DNA of 49,482 nt, from the NCBI GenBank assembly GCA_902572225.1, contig CACGFJ010000005.1, positions 1-49,482 of the forward strand. Reading direction: 5' to 3'. Position 1 is the first letter of the stretch. Each line of letters starts with the position of its first letter. This DNA comes from an uncultured Pelagibacteraceae bacterium (GTDB taxonomy: Bacteria > Pseudomonadota > Alphaproteobacteria > Pelagibacterales > Pelagibacteraceae). Positions 21,429 to 31,577 of the stretch are shown piece by piece. The notes under the pieces are model-generated. The model did no database searches, was not told the DNA's origin, and was given only the letters and a program-made list of their open reading frames with translations. A program made the translations under genes and the position numbers.

Positions 21429-24065
21429 TAAAAGATTTCTCTCTGTTTTGAGTTTATTGTTTTCTTTAATCAATTGAATAATCATTTCTTTCATTATTCT
21501 ATTCTCTTCAACTGCTCTACCAGTTATCTCAGCTAGTCTCTCATTTTCTCTAGCTAATTGTAATTGATCAAATAATTTTTCTAGTTCTGGATCAATAGGT
21601 AGACCCTCTATTTTTTTGCCAATATTATTCTGAATTACTTTCGTTAATGAAATACTTACTTGGCTGTCTTTAAGTCCATTTTGTTCATTAAATTCAACAT
21701 TAAAGTTTAGGCCAAAATTATCAGTATTTTTGCTGATATTTAAACCAGCTTTTACTGCTAAATCATCATCCATATAATGGGCCATGTCTTTTCTTTCACC
21801 ATCTGCAACAATGTCAATTTTTTTACTCAAAGTTTGATTTAAAGCTAGTCCTGTATATGGTTTAAGCACAAAGCCATTTTCAAAAGATTTTGAATATTCA
21901 ACGTTAAATCCACCTGATAATACTTGATCCACTGCATCATCAACAGAAAGATCTCCATCTGTAAAAGATGTTAGATAAGTTGGAAGTCTTCTTAGACCAT
22001 ATTTACCATCCACTTCAATATTTAAACTTTGACTGCTATCTATCTCAAATTCTCTTGAAGCTTTATAATTTACAGCAGCAAACTGACCTAGATTTTCTTT
22101 CAAAATTATTTGTTGTGTTTCAGTTTCAAGATCTAAATATTTATTTTGTGTTAATCCCACTATTGAAACTACAGAAAATTTAAATTTTTCATATCCGCTT
22201 TCTTTTTTTATGCCAACAGCCAAGTTTTCACTATCTAAAGCTTCGCCATTATTAAATTTTGCTTGCTGACTTGAATAACTTAGGAAGGGTGTAAAGTTAT
22301 CATTTTCAATTTCAAAGTCTCCAGTAACTCCTATTGTTGCATTTTTATAAATATTATCTCTTTTTTTTACAGAATAATATGCACTAGATTTTTTTTCTTC
22401 TGAAACCGAATTAAAAATATCATTTAAATTAGATAAAAATATTTCTGATCTATATTTTTTATTATGGCTATCAATATCTAGATCTTCACCATAAACATAT
22501 AAGAAACCATTTGTTTCTGAATTATCTGCATCTGCATCGCTGTTGCTATCTAATATTTCATAGGTATCATTTCCACAAAGATTATCTGTGACAACCATAT
22601 TTGTCTTATTATGAATTTCTATTTTTTGATCTTTTGAAATACTGCAATCTAATGTCATGGTAGTATTGGTACTATTTAATTCAATTTCACCAACATATGT
22701 ACCTTCACCTTTGGTAACTATTTCTAATCCTGTATTATTTGAATTTGCCATTACAATAGAATTGTCACCCCCCGAAATAGTTCCCGAATTATTAATTGTT
22801 AAGCCATTAAAGTTTTTATTGGCATGATAATCTCCAATTTTAATTCCATCTGCATCACCAGTAGCTGCGCTAATAGTTCCAAAATTGTTTAGAACGACAT
22901 TTTCACCAGCTTCCACAGATGTTGAGTCGTTTCCAAATCCAATTCCAAAGTGATTTTGATTATGATCACCTGTTGAAGTAATCGTACCATGATTATTTAT
23001 GGTAAGGTTCTTTGTTCTACCAGCTCCAATAGCAGCTGTTGATGATTTTATTGTTCCAGTATTGTCGATAGTTGTTCCACCAGTGTTTCTAGCTATTTGT
23101 ATTGCTGCTCCAAACGCTGATTCAATTGTGCCACTATTAGTAATGGTGTGAGCAGCATCACTATCTCCTTGTCTATCAATAAGAACCGTTCCTGTATTAG
23201 AACCTGTATTTGTTGAGCTGATTGTTCCTGAATTTGTAAATGTTACTCCAGAGCACTCTCTACAATAAATAGTATTTCTATCTGAAGTTATTGTTCCACG
23301 ATTATCTATTGTAATATTTGATCCATATTCAGTTAGTATACCATATCTACCTGCACTCTCGATTGTTCCTCCCTCATAATTTATAATTTCACTGTTCGTA
23401 AGATATTTTGCGATAATTGGGTTATTACCTGATGTAGATTTGATTGTTCCTCCATCATAGTTATAAATTTTAACACCTCGACTTCGTGGGTTTCCTCCTG
23501 CTCCAGTGCCTAACAAAATTGTTCCTTGTGTTGCACTAATCATACCGTGATTATGCAATATTAGCCCAACTTCAGTAGAGCCCGAGGATGATAAACTAGA
23601 TTGACAATTTTCATTATTACCAGCCTTATCACACCAACCAACATTTCGACCCTCAATCGCATTTCCTGCTTCAGCGCTAATAGTGGCACCTGTATTGTTT
23701 GTGATTGTTATATTTTCTGCGTAATCTATATAAATCCCTTCATTATTGTCTGAGTTGATAGTTCCATTATTTGTTATTGTTGTATTTAAAGATGATTCAG
23801 CATGAATTGCTTTTTGCTTATTAGTTCCATCTTCTGTTTCAATTGTTCCGTCATTTGTAATCTGAACTCCCGTTTCATCCTCTAGATCAACAGCTTTATG
23901 ATCATTGTAAGTAATTGAACCAGCAGAAGTAACATTTAAAATATCATCATCTGCACATGCTAATTGGTTCGTTGATGCACTAGCAATTGTTGTTAAACAT
24001 GGACCAGCATAGCTTATTGATGTAAATAAAAAAAAGAAGACAATGCTAAGTAAAATCTTTTTCAT
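21417..24065 (-). CDS. Autotransporter-like surface protein with TITNNGTI repeats and a C-terminal coiled-coil tail
   Basis: Signal peptide MKKILLSIVFFFLFTSISYAGPC; many TITNNGTI/NITIDNRGTIT/LTINNHGTIT repeats; beta-rich region (TIGVTGDFEIENDNFTPFLSYSSQ...); tail ENERLAEITGRAVEENRIMKEMIIQLIKENNKLKTERNLLLKN. Confidence 0.75.
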   Translation of the reverse strand: MKKILLSIVFFFLFTSISYAGPCLTTIASASTNQLACADDDILNVTSAGSITYNDHKAVDLEDETGVQITNDGTIETEDGTNKQKAIHAESSLNTTITNNGTINSDNNEGIYIDYAENITITNNTGATISAEAGNAIEGRNVGWCDKAGNNENCQSSLSSSGSTEVGLILHNHGMISATQGTILLGTGAGGNPRSRGVKIYNYDGGTIKSTSGNNPIIAKYLTNSEIINYEGGTIESAGRYGILTEYGSNITIDNRGTITSDRNTIYCRECSGVTFTNSGTISSTNTGSNTGTVLIDRQGDSDAAHTITNSGTIESAFGAAIQIARNTGGTTIDNTGTIKSSTAAIGAGRTKNLTINNHGTITSTGDHNQNHFGIGFGNDSTSVEAGENVVLNNFGTISAATGDADGIKIGDYHANKNFNGLTINNSGTISGGDNSIVMANSNNTGLEIVTKGEGTYVGEIELNSTNTTMTLDCSISKDQKIEIHNKTNMVVTDNLCGNDTYEILDSNSDADADNSETNGFLYVYGEDLDIDSHNKKYRSEIFLSNLNDIFNSVSEEKKSSAYYSVKKRDNIYKNATIGVTGDFEIENDNFTPFLSYSSQQAKFNNGEALDSENLAVGIKKESGYEKFKFSVVSIVGLTQNKYLDLETETQQIILKENLGQFAAVNYKASREFEIDSSQSLNIEVDGKYGLRRLPTYLTSFTDGDLSVDDAVDQVLSGGFNVEYSKSFENGFVLKPYTGLALNQTLSKKIDIVADGERKDMAHYMDDDLAVKAGLNISKNTDNFGLNFNVEFNEQNGLKDSQVSISLTKVIQNNIGKKIEGLPIDPELEKLFDQLQLARENERLAEITGRAVEENRIMKEMIIQLIKENNKLKTERNLLLKN
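22760..23850 (-). repeat. Degenerate coding repeats (TITNNGTI-type beta-helix rungs)
   Basis: Multiple in-frame imperfect copies such as GTTIDNTGTIKSS, LTINNHGTITST, LTINNSGTISGG. Confidence 0.65.
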
Positions 24066-24080
24066 TAAAGATTAAGATTA

Positions 24081-27000
24081 TTAATAGTTATGTCTCCAAG
24101 AACTTCTATATATTCCAGTTTGACCTTGTCCTGCTTGAAGAGTTACTAAGTCTTTTTTGTTACCTGTAGATTGTCCAGCAATGTTTGCAAATAATTTATC
24201 GGCAAATACTACAATTTTAGATAAAACACCTTGTCCAACATAAGCACATTTATTTGATTTACCCATAGTTTGATTTAATTGAGAAGAAGTATTAGTTCCA
24301 CACTCATCATCAACACCACAAATATATGCATTACCCAAGCTACATTTGTTAACTGATTTTGTTGGCTCATAAACTGGGAAGTAAGCAGTTCCTTTATATA
24401 CCGTTGGCTCTGCTGTTATTTTTGCAAAATCTTTTAGAACAATGTACCAACCTTTGTCTGCATTCTGAGGACATTTAGATCCAGTAGTATCATTCGTTGT
24501 ATTTTTACACTTAGTTATATCATCAGCTTTTGTAGGTTTAGCAATTTCTCTATATAAAGGATAATCTTTATCTCTTATTCCTAGAAGATAGTTTTCTACC
24601 CCACGTGTTGTATCATTAATCCTTTCATAGTCTCCTGTACCTGCAAACAACCATAATTCATTTGTTGTACCACCTATTGTTGCGTCCATAGAATGATACA
24701 TGTATCTACCATTTGTTTTATTTGAACCAGCGGTAAATAAAGTTGTGCTATCAAAAATTTTAACTCTGTTTCCAAGACCATCATCTGATAAGTTTGATAA
24801 ATTAAATTTAGTTATTTTACCTTCTAGGTCACTTAAATATAATAAACCTCCAGTAAATGTAATTCCAGTTGCAGTATCTGGTGTAATTAAAACAGGAGAT
24901 CCTGGTGTTGAATTAACGATATCACTTGATGCTAAATCTTCTATTTCAATTACTTTGTAAAGACTTCCTGGATTAGATGAATCTTCTAAATTGATTATTG
25001 TTAAGTTTGAACCAACACCTTCAAATTGTGTTCCATATCCTCCACCCATTGCTGCAACATAAACATCATCTTCTATGTTTGTATCACCAGCACCGTTGTT
25101 TGGAATTCTAAATATTCTTGGATCAGACCATGTCTCTCCGAGTAGACTATAATCGTACATATCATGAGGAGCTTGAACTCCAGTCGCTTTAGCTCCTGAC
25201 TTAATAGTAAATCCTACTTCTGAAGATTCTATGTCTGGATGAGCTGAATATTTTATAGATTGTGCAAAGTTTATAATAGTATCATTAGCAGAATCAGTGC
25301 TTACAGTAAAATTAGTATAATTCTTACCATTTTTAATAATCCTTATATCGTTCTTAGAAATTCCTTGTACTGGGAAAGTCCAAGATTTTCCTTCATAACA
25401 ATAATTATCTTCATTATTTGCGCATTTTTTCTTGCTAGCGTCAACTCCAGAACCATTAAAGTCATCGTTATAATTATCCGCAACTTTTATTGATTGTCCC
25501 ATTGCAGCCAAAGAATAAGACCTAGCAATATAATCAAATGTTGAAACAACTTGATTATGATCCATTTTGTAAATTCTGTTATTAATAATATCGTTATATA
25601 TAGAGTATAGGTGCAAAGGCTTTAAAGGATTAGTTACATCTAATACACTAAATCCAGGACCACCTCTTCCATATGGAACAAATAATATCGTATGCCATTT
25701 TTTTGATGTTCCAAGTGGACTTTTGAAATACATGTCATGGACTACTATTGAACCATCTACTCCAAATACAGCATTAGTTCCTCCTTGGCCTGGTTGGTTC
25801 AAATTAGTATTCATCACATTTGGTAAATTAGGGGCTAATAATGGTGGAACAAAACCCCATTCCTCTTTACCAGTCTTAGCATCAAACGCATGTAGTATTC
25901 CACTGTTTGATCCTGCATAAATTATTTCTTTTCTACTTGCCAATGATGCTGCCCATGCATCATAACCTTTTAATTTTCTGTAATATGCTTCTTGGTTTGT
26001 TGAAACAAATGCAGTTTCAGCAGACGGAGCACCAACTACAACTAATTGAGAATGATAAATATCTCCTAAAGGATTTTTTCTAGTCTCTGTTAATTTACAA
26101 TCTGAATCATAATCAAAATAATCTTGTCCTCTTACAAAGTTTATTAAACCTTTTAGATCGTCAGATGTTCCATCAATTACACCAGGGGAATTAGCACATC
26201 TTCTATTATTAGTAGAACCATCTGCATTATTACTATCTCTATGATAATCAAGAATATCATTAGCATAAATTGCAATTAAATTTCCAATTGCAGTCGCATT
26301 TGAATCTCTAAAGTTATTGTAATCTGCTTTATAATCTGTTGTTGGAATTACACTCCAAATTTTTCTTTTTGCCGGGGCTGGCATTTGGTCAACTGCTGAC
26401 CAATTACCTTTATCTTTTGTATCAAGTGAGCCGTCAGGATTTATTTTTGTTCTGGTAATAGTTCCAGCCCATTCTTTATTTTGTCTATAATCAAATTGTG
26501 CTTGATACATTGATCCACCTTGTTCAATTGTGGCTGTAATTGCAGGTGCTGTAAATGAAAGTTTTGAGGCAATGATTTGTGAGATTGCAGCTTTTAATTG
26601 GGTTTTTAAAGACTCAGCTGTTGTTGCAACAATTGCTTTTGATGTTCCTCCAGCATTAGCAAGCTGATTAAAGTTTCTAAGTCCACTGCTACTAATTCCT
26701 GTTCCAAAAGCCACAGTAAACGTTTTTATTTTATGTTGCTGAAATAAATTCCTTGCTTTGGACATAGCCCTGCTATGATTGTACCAATCTCCATCTCCAA
26801 TAACTAATACGTAACTATTTTGACATGGTGAGTTTTTATCTACTGGTGAATAAGTTCCATTTAGATAATACTGTTGTGCAATTTTCATAAATGCATCAGC
26901 ATCAGTCCCGCCTCCAGGGTTTACAGAATTAATCATTTTAGCAATTGCAGCAGCACCGCCTTTATAGATTGGAACTCTTAAGCAATTTAAACCGTTACAT

Positions 27001-28208
27001 GGGGAAGCTTTTCCTGTTCCTGTCTTTATATTTCCTCCACTCCACCTAGAAAAACCCGCGGTACCATGTGCCCAATGAGCAAAACCATAATCAACACCAG
27101 ATGTTAAAGAAGCATCTGTTACCAACGAAAATATAGCGGAATGTGCTGCCTGCATCCTAGTTTGTGGAGCTCCTCCAAAATTTTGTATCCATGTTCCATT
27201 TGAATCGAAAACTTGAACTGAACCTTTGTTTAAGTCTGCTGCTAGCAATAAGTTATTTCCATCATCCCAACCTAATCCCCAAGGATAATAAAAGAATGTT
27301 GCAGATGCAGAGCTATTTGATCTACTTCTACTACCAAATCTAGTTGTTGAACTTATAGATGTAAGACTACTATTCATTGTCAATTTTTCCATTCGGCTGT
27401 TGTTCCAAGATAGTGTCCATAATTCTTGGTTATTATTAGGATTGAACTGAAGACCAGTAAAACTTCCAGAATTATAAATCATAGTTGAATATCCACTTGT
27501 ATTCGGACATTTGTGGTTATGTGTACTTAATTGAAACGTATATAAACGATTGTATCTTGAGTAGACTATTTTATTTCCAGAAATTGCAGCACCAAATGAA
27601 TAAGCCATATTGATGTTTGTACTACAATTATAAATCGTTCCAGTTGAAAGATTTATTGTTTTATAACCCCATGAACCACCTACATATAAATAACCCGTAC
27701 TTTTATCTATTGTCATATTGTATGGATAAATACCAAGGGAGTATTTCTTCAAACATCTACCATCACTCGCTCGTATGGCCACAACTGCTTTTTCCCAATA
27801 TGCTGTTGTGTAATAAACATCGTTATAAGTTTCTCCACTATATGAATAAGATGTTCTGCAATTTGAATTACCTTCGTATGTTCTATTCCCTTTTCCAGAA
27901 ACACCTTTATTTCCAAATCCTGTATCTAGAGTTTTAGAACCATATAGAAATTTTTTCACACCATCTCTATTATATTGTGATACTAGAACATCGCCATTGC
28001 TATCAGCATCAGCATCGTATGGGTAACGCATACTTGCAGTACCACCACTCATTCTCCATCCCATACTTCCAGATTTATCCAACATTATTAAAACATTGGC
28101 AGGTACATCACCAATTCCAGATCCTGGAGGAAGTGCTTTTGAAAAAGCTTGATTTGATAAAGCAAATAAAAACAAAATAAATGAATAAATAAAATTTTTT
28201 ATTTTCAT
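24081..28208 (-). CDS. pilY1: PilY1-like T4P tip adhesin/assembly factor (vWA + C-terminal beta-propeller)
   Basis: Signal peptide; MIDAS NVLIMLDKSGSMG, NPGGGTDADAF, SYVLVIGDGDWYN; PilY1 propeller motifs YHSQLVVVGAPSAE, EIIYAGSNSGILHAFDAKTGKEEWGFVPP, GTSKKWHTILFVPYGRGGPGFSVLDVTNP. Confidence 0.92.
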   Translation of the reverse strand: MKIKNFIYSFILFLFALSNQAFSKALPPGSGIGDVPANVLIMLDKSGSMGWRMSGGTASMRYPYDADADSNGDVLVSQYNRDGVKKFLYGSKTLDTGFGNKGVSGKGNRTYEGNSNCRTSYSYSGETYNDVYYTTAYWEKAVVAIRASDGRCLKKYSLGIYPYNMTIDKSTGYLYVGGSWGYKTINLSTGTIYNCSTNINMAYSFGAAISGNKIVYSRYNRLYTFQLSTHNHKCPNTSGYSTMIYNSGSFTGLQFNPNNNQELWTLSWNNSRMEKLTMNSSLTSISSTTRFGSRSRSNSSASATFFYYPWGLGWDDGNNLLLAADLNKGSVQVFDSNGTWIQNFGGAPQTRMQAAHSAIFSLVTDASLTSGVDYGFAHWAHGTAGFSRWSGGNIKTGTGKASPCNGLNCLRVPIYKGGAAAIAKMINSVNPGGGTDADAFMKIAQQYYLNGTYSPVDKNSPCQNSYVLVIGDGDWYNHSRAMSKARNLFQQHKIKTFTVAFGTGISSSGLRNFNQLANAGGTSKAIVATTAESLKTQLKAAISQIIASKLSFTAPAITATIEQGGSMYQAQFDYRQNKEWAGTITRTKINPDGSLDTKDKGNWSAVDQMPAPAKRKIWSVIPTTDYKADYNNFRDSNATAIGNLIAIYANDILDYHRDSNNADGSTNNRRCANSPGVIDGTSDDLKGLINFVRGQDYFDYDSDCKLTETRKNPLGDIYHSQLVVVGAPSAETAFVSTNQEAYYRKLKGYDAWAASLASRKEIIYAGSNSGILHAFDAKTGKEEWGFVPPLLAPNLPNVMNTNLNQPGQGGTNAVFGVDGSIVVHDMYFKSPLGTSKKWHTILFVPYGRGGPGFSVLDVTNPLKPLHLYSIYNDIINNRIYKMDHNQVVSTFDYIARSYSLAAMGQSIKVADNYNDDFNGSGVDASKKKCANNEDNYCYEGKSWTFPVQGISKNDIRIIKNGKNYTNFTVSTDSANDTIINFAQSIKYSAHPDIESSEVGFTIKSGAKATGVQAPHDMYDYSLLGETWSDPRIFRIPNNGAGDTNIEDDVYVAAMGGGYGTQFEGVGSNLTIINLEDSSNPGSLYKVIEIEDLASSDIVNSTPGSPVLITPDTATGITFTGGLLYLSDLEGKITKFNLSNLSDDGLGNRVKIFDSTTLFTAGSNKTNGRYMYHSMDATIGGTTNELWLFAGTGDYERINDTTRGVENYLLGIRDKDYPLYREIAKPTKADDITKCKNTTNDTTGSKCPQNADKGWYIVLKDFAKITAEPTVYKGTAYFPVYEPTKSVNKCSLGNAYICGVDDECGTNTSSQLNQTMGKSNKCAYVGQGVLSKIVVFADKLFANIAGQSTGNKKDLVTLQAGQGQTGIYRSSWRHNY

Positions 28209-28744
28209 TGACTATCCTTCATTACTTGCATTTCCATATCTTGCATATATTTCATTAATTTTTCATCTAGTTTAGGAGTTGAGATATAAATTTGTTCGTC
28301 AATAACTCCTTGGTCATTAGGTATACGTTGATAAACTATAAATTTATTTGATTTGTCTACTATCTCATAACCAGTAAATGATTTGGGATTTTGTGTCGTA
28401 TCAAATTGACCATAATTTTTCTTCATATAATTCATCAGGGTAAGTTTTTCAGAAACAGAGTTTGTTTCATCATTTAGAGCAATTAAATTAATTGCGATTA
28501 ATTCATCATTTAAAAATTTGTATTCAATAGCAATATCTTTTAAATTTTGTTCAGGACAAATGTCTTCAGCTAATATTCCATAAAAATCTAAATTTCCATA
28601 TTCTCCAGGTAATGGTGCACCAACAATTTCCTTTGATTCAAACTCTGCTCTTTTAACACCAAGCTCAGCTTTAAAGTTACATGCAGAATATGAGTATGTA
28701 ATAGATAAAATTAAAATTAATATAATTTTAGTTATTAATTTCAT
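28205..28744 (-). CDS. Secreted protein of unknown function in the minor-pilin/pilY1 operon
   Basis: Signal peptide MKLITKIILILILSITYSYSA|C; complete 179-aa ORF between pilX and pilY1; no family recognised. Confidence 0.75.
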   Translation of the reverse strand: MKLITKIILILILSITYSYSACNFKAELGVKRAEFESKEIVGAPLPGEYGNLDFYGILAEDICPEQNLKDIAIEYKFLNDELIAINLIALNDETNSVSEKLTLMNYMKKNYGQFDTTQNPKSFTGYEIVDKSNKFIVYQRIPNDQGVIDEQIYISTPKLDEKLMKYMQDMEMQVMKDSQ

Positions 28745-28803
28745 AAATTAATTATACCTTATTTTTAAAGATAATTTATTTCTAAAAACCATTTTAGACA
28801 TAT

Positions 28804-29487
28804 TTATTTTGGAAGCACAACAACGCTTTCAAGCGCAACCACCATTGGATCTTTTTCTTTTTTAATGCCACACCCGTAAACTCTATAAGCCATACCGTCA
28901 TTTCCTGTGTTATTTGCACCTTTTTTAACGCTAGACCCAGAGCCTCTATAAGGAGCTGATCCAATTCTAGTTACAAAAAATTGATAATAATATTTTAATA
29001 ATTTTTGGGCCTCTTCTTTTTCAACTGTTCCGCCTTTTGAGGAAAAACTATCTCTTATTATTACTCCAAAGTTCCAGCTCTCAGCTGTAACAACTTTAAG
29101 GCTGTCTTTATCTATTTCTGAAAATGAGTTGTAACAGATAGTACTTGGACTTAAATAATCATCTCTCCCAATAGATCTTGAGTTATAATTTTTTTGCGTC
29201 ATATTTCCTGTGTACTTAGATGTTTGATTTGCTGGCAAATTTCTTTTTGCTGTATCTCTTTTATGAGTAGAAGTATTCCAAGGTCCAAGGAACTGATTAA
29301 GAATATAACGTTCACCTTCCAATAAAGCGGTTTCAGCAACATAAAAAGTTTGTTGATAATCTTCACTTCTATTATTACTTTGATGATCACCTGCCGAAAT
29401 AACTATCAATGCTCCACCCATCAAAGACATAACAAGCATTAATACCAATGATAAAACTAATGCAAAACCTTTTTCATTTTTTCTCAT
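28804..29487 (-). CDS. pilX: Minor pilin assembly protein PilX
   Basis: EKGFALVLSLVLMLVMSLMGGALIVISAGD N-terminal helix typical of PilX; between pilW and pilY1. Confidence 0.8.
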   Translation of the reverse strand: MRKNEKGFALVLSLVLMLVMSLMGGALIVISAGDHQSNNRSEDYQQTFYVAETALLEGERYILNQFLGPWNTSTHKRDTAKRNLPANQTSKYTGNMTQKNYNSRSIGRDDYLSPSTICYNSFSEIDKDSLKVVTAESWNFGVIIRDSFSSKGGTVEKEEAQKLLKYYYQFFVTRIGSAPYRGSGSSVKKGANNTGNDGMAYRVYGCGIKKEKDPMVVALESVVVLPK

Positions 29488-30326
29488 TATTGCATGCCTA
29501 AATTTCTAGCGTGAGCTGTTACCACAATACTTTCTCTCAAGTATCTATCTGTCTTAACTTTTTTTCTAGTTTGATCATTTAATGTTTCTTGAAATCTTGC
29601 TTTAATATTTCTAAAAAAATTTTTTGTTGATCTAACTGTTAAAGCGATATCAATTGTTTTAATTTTATATAATTTACTTTTTGTTGCATTCGTTGGGGTT
29701 GGAGGAGGATTTATTATTTTTCCTTCTTCATCGATAGGTATGAATACTAAGTCTTCAATATAATCTGCGATCAGTTGTTTTTTATATGTTGCATCAACTC
29801 CGTCTGTTTCAGGATTTTTCCAGTTATTAGCATTCTTGTCCCAAATAACTTTAGTTTTATAAATTGCAAAAGCATCTATCGGAGGCTGTTTACCACCAGG
29901 TAAAGGTTTAGCATTTTTATTAGGCAATTTTGATTTTTCGCAATGATATGTGATTTTATATCTTTGATAAACATATTTTGGTGTTTTGTTTTTATTGTAA
30001 TCAACATCGCCATACACGATATCAATTTTATCACAGTCATTATTAAAATTTGATGACTTTGTGATAATTATGGGAGCATGTTGATTATTTGTTTTAACAT
30101 TATCACCATAATATTTGTATCCAGCATTTCTTATATCTCTCATCATCATTCCAATAACGTCTCTTCCTTGACTTGAAATTTTTGCTCTATCGGTTACTTG
30201 AGAGTAAGAATTATTTACAACATTGTATGAAGTAAACATCGCAGCCATCATTACTACAGAGATTACAATACCAATTAAAATTTCAATTAAGGTAACTCCA
30301 GCAATTTTACTTAATTTTTTTCTCAT
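29487..30326 (-). CDS. pilW: Minor pilin PilW
   Basis: AGVTLIEILIGIVISVVMMAAMFTSYN; position. Confidence 0.8.
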   Translation of the reverse strand: MRKKLSKIAGVTLIEILIGIVISVVMMAAMFTSYNVVNNSYSQVTDRAKISSQGRDVIGMMMRDIRNAGYKYYGDNVKTNNQHAPIIITKSSNFNNDCDKIDIVYGDVDYNKNKTPKYVYQRYKITYHCEKSKLPNKNAKPLPGGKQPPIDAFAIYKTKVIWDKNANNWKNPETDGVDATYKKQLIADYIEDLVFIPIDEEGKIINPPPTPTNATKSKLYKIKTIDIALTVRSTKNFFRNIKARFQETLNDQTRKKVKTDRYLRESIVVTAHARNLGMQ

Positions 30327-30943
30327 TATTTAATTTGGAAATATAAATATTTTTTCTTTGGCTTTGCATTTCCAGATGCATCAACACGTCCAGTACTTAC
30401 ATTAACTTCCATTCTACCAAGTACCCACTGGTCATAAATTCCTGTGCCTTTATAGTTTTTGTTATTATTATAAGTACAACTATTTCCAGCTGCCGCATTG
30501 TTACAGATATCATAAACTTTCAGAGCTTTTCTGTTATGAGCTCCCTTGCATTTTAGTCTTCTCTTTGAAAATCTATTGTCCCATTTGAATTTTTTAGCAT
30601 CTAAAGTGTTTGTGAAAGTTTTAGATGTCGATGATCCCGAGCTACATGTTGCAGAATTCCAGGATGCTTTACCTTTTTTTTCTTCTGACACCAAGTAATC
30701 AACAAAAGAAACTTTGCTTGTAGGAGAAGTTGAGTTTTTTTCTGAAATAAGGTCTTCAGCAACCATTGATATAAGCAAATTTGACTTTGTTCTTTCTCCT
30801 GATACGTCAATAGATCGTACAGAATATTGAACCATCTGAAAAATAGCAACAAAACCAATACCGATTATAACTGTTGATACTAGAGCTTCTATAAGAGTTA
30901 TTCCTTTCTGATTTTTAAAAAATTTACATCCTAGTCCAACCAT
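30326..30943 (-). CDS. pilV: Minor pilin PilV
   Basis: QKGITLIEALVSTVIIGIGFVAIFQMVQ; position. Confidence 0.8.
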   Translation of the reverse strand: MVGLGCKFFKNQKGITLIEALVSTVIIGIGFVAIFQMVQYSVRSIDVSGERTKSNLLISMVAEDLISEKNSTSPTSKVSFVDYLVSEEKKGKASWNSATCSSGSSTSKTFTNTLDAKKFKWDNRFSKRRLKCKGAHNRKALKVYDICNNAAAGNSCTYNNNKNYKGTGIYDQWVLGRMEVNVSTGRVDASGNAKPKKKYLYFQIK

Positions 30944-31577
30944 TACGACTCCATTTAAATTTATTTACATTACCAAATCTTGTCCATTCAACTAAGTAGG
31001 CAGGTTTTTCTAATCCTTTAGCATTACTAATAGGGCACTTTCCACCATTTTTTTTAGCGTTATCAAATGTACACAATATAATATATTGATCAGTAGCATT
31101 TGAAGGTTCGTCTAAAGTAACTCTTAATTGGTTTTTGATTTTACCTAAGGTTTTGTAATGTGTTCCATTTTGAGAAAAACATATTGAGCTTTCCCTATCT
31201 AAGTGTGTAGCTACATCATAAGTCTTGTTATCCACTTCAGAAGTCCAAAATGAACTTGATGTGTAACAATCCATTGGGTTGCCACTATTTAATCTATTAG
31301 TGTAAGCACTTCTAGACAATCCTCTTGTTATAATTAATGTTGAGTTACTACCATTAGGTTTGATGTAAACTTGCACAAAAGGAAGAGAGCCTCTTTGTGA
31401 TTGAGTGTTAATTGAATTAATCATATTAACAACTTTTTCAGTGGAAGCTCTTAACACTCTATCTTTGTTATAGTCCATAAAATTTGGAATACCAACAGCC
31501 GATACTATTGCTACAATTGAGATAACAACTAGCAATTCGAGTAATGTAAAACCTTTAATGTTCTGATCTTGCAGCAC
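30924..31577 (-). CDS. fimT: FimT/GspH-type minor pseudopilin
   Basis: IKGFTLLELLVVISIVAIVSAVGIPNFMDYNKDRVLRASTEKVVNMINSINTQSQRG; GspH/FimT-like. Confidence 0.72.
   Translation of the reverse strand: MLQDQNIKGFTLLELLVVISIVAIVSAVGIPNFMDYNKDRVLRASTEKVVNMINSINTQSQRGSLPFVQVYIKPNGSNSTLIITRGLSRSAYTNRLNSGNPMDCYTSSSFWTSEVDNKTYDVATHLDRESSICFSQNGTHYKTLGKIKNQLRVTLDEPSNATDQYIILCTFDNAKKNGGKCPISNAKGLEKPAYLVEWTRFGNVNKFKWSRNGWTRM

Noticed and set aside
22760-23850. Second repeat block, considered as CRISPR
   Set aside because: Coding repeats of the minus-strand autotransporter; variable unit length and sequence.
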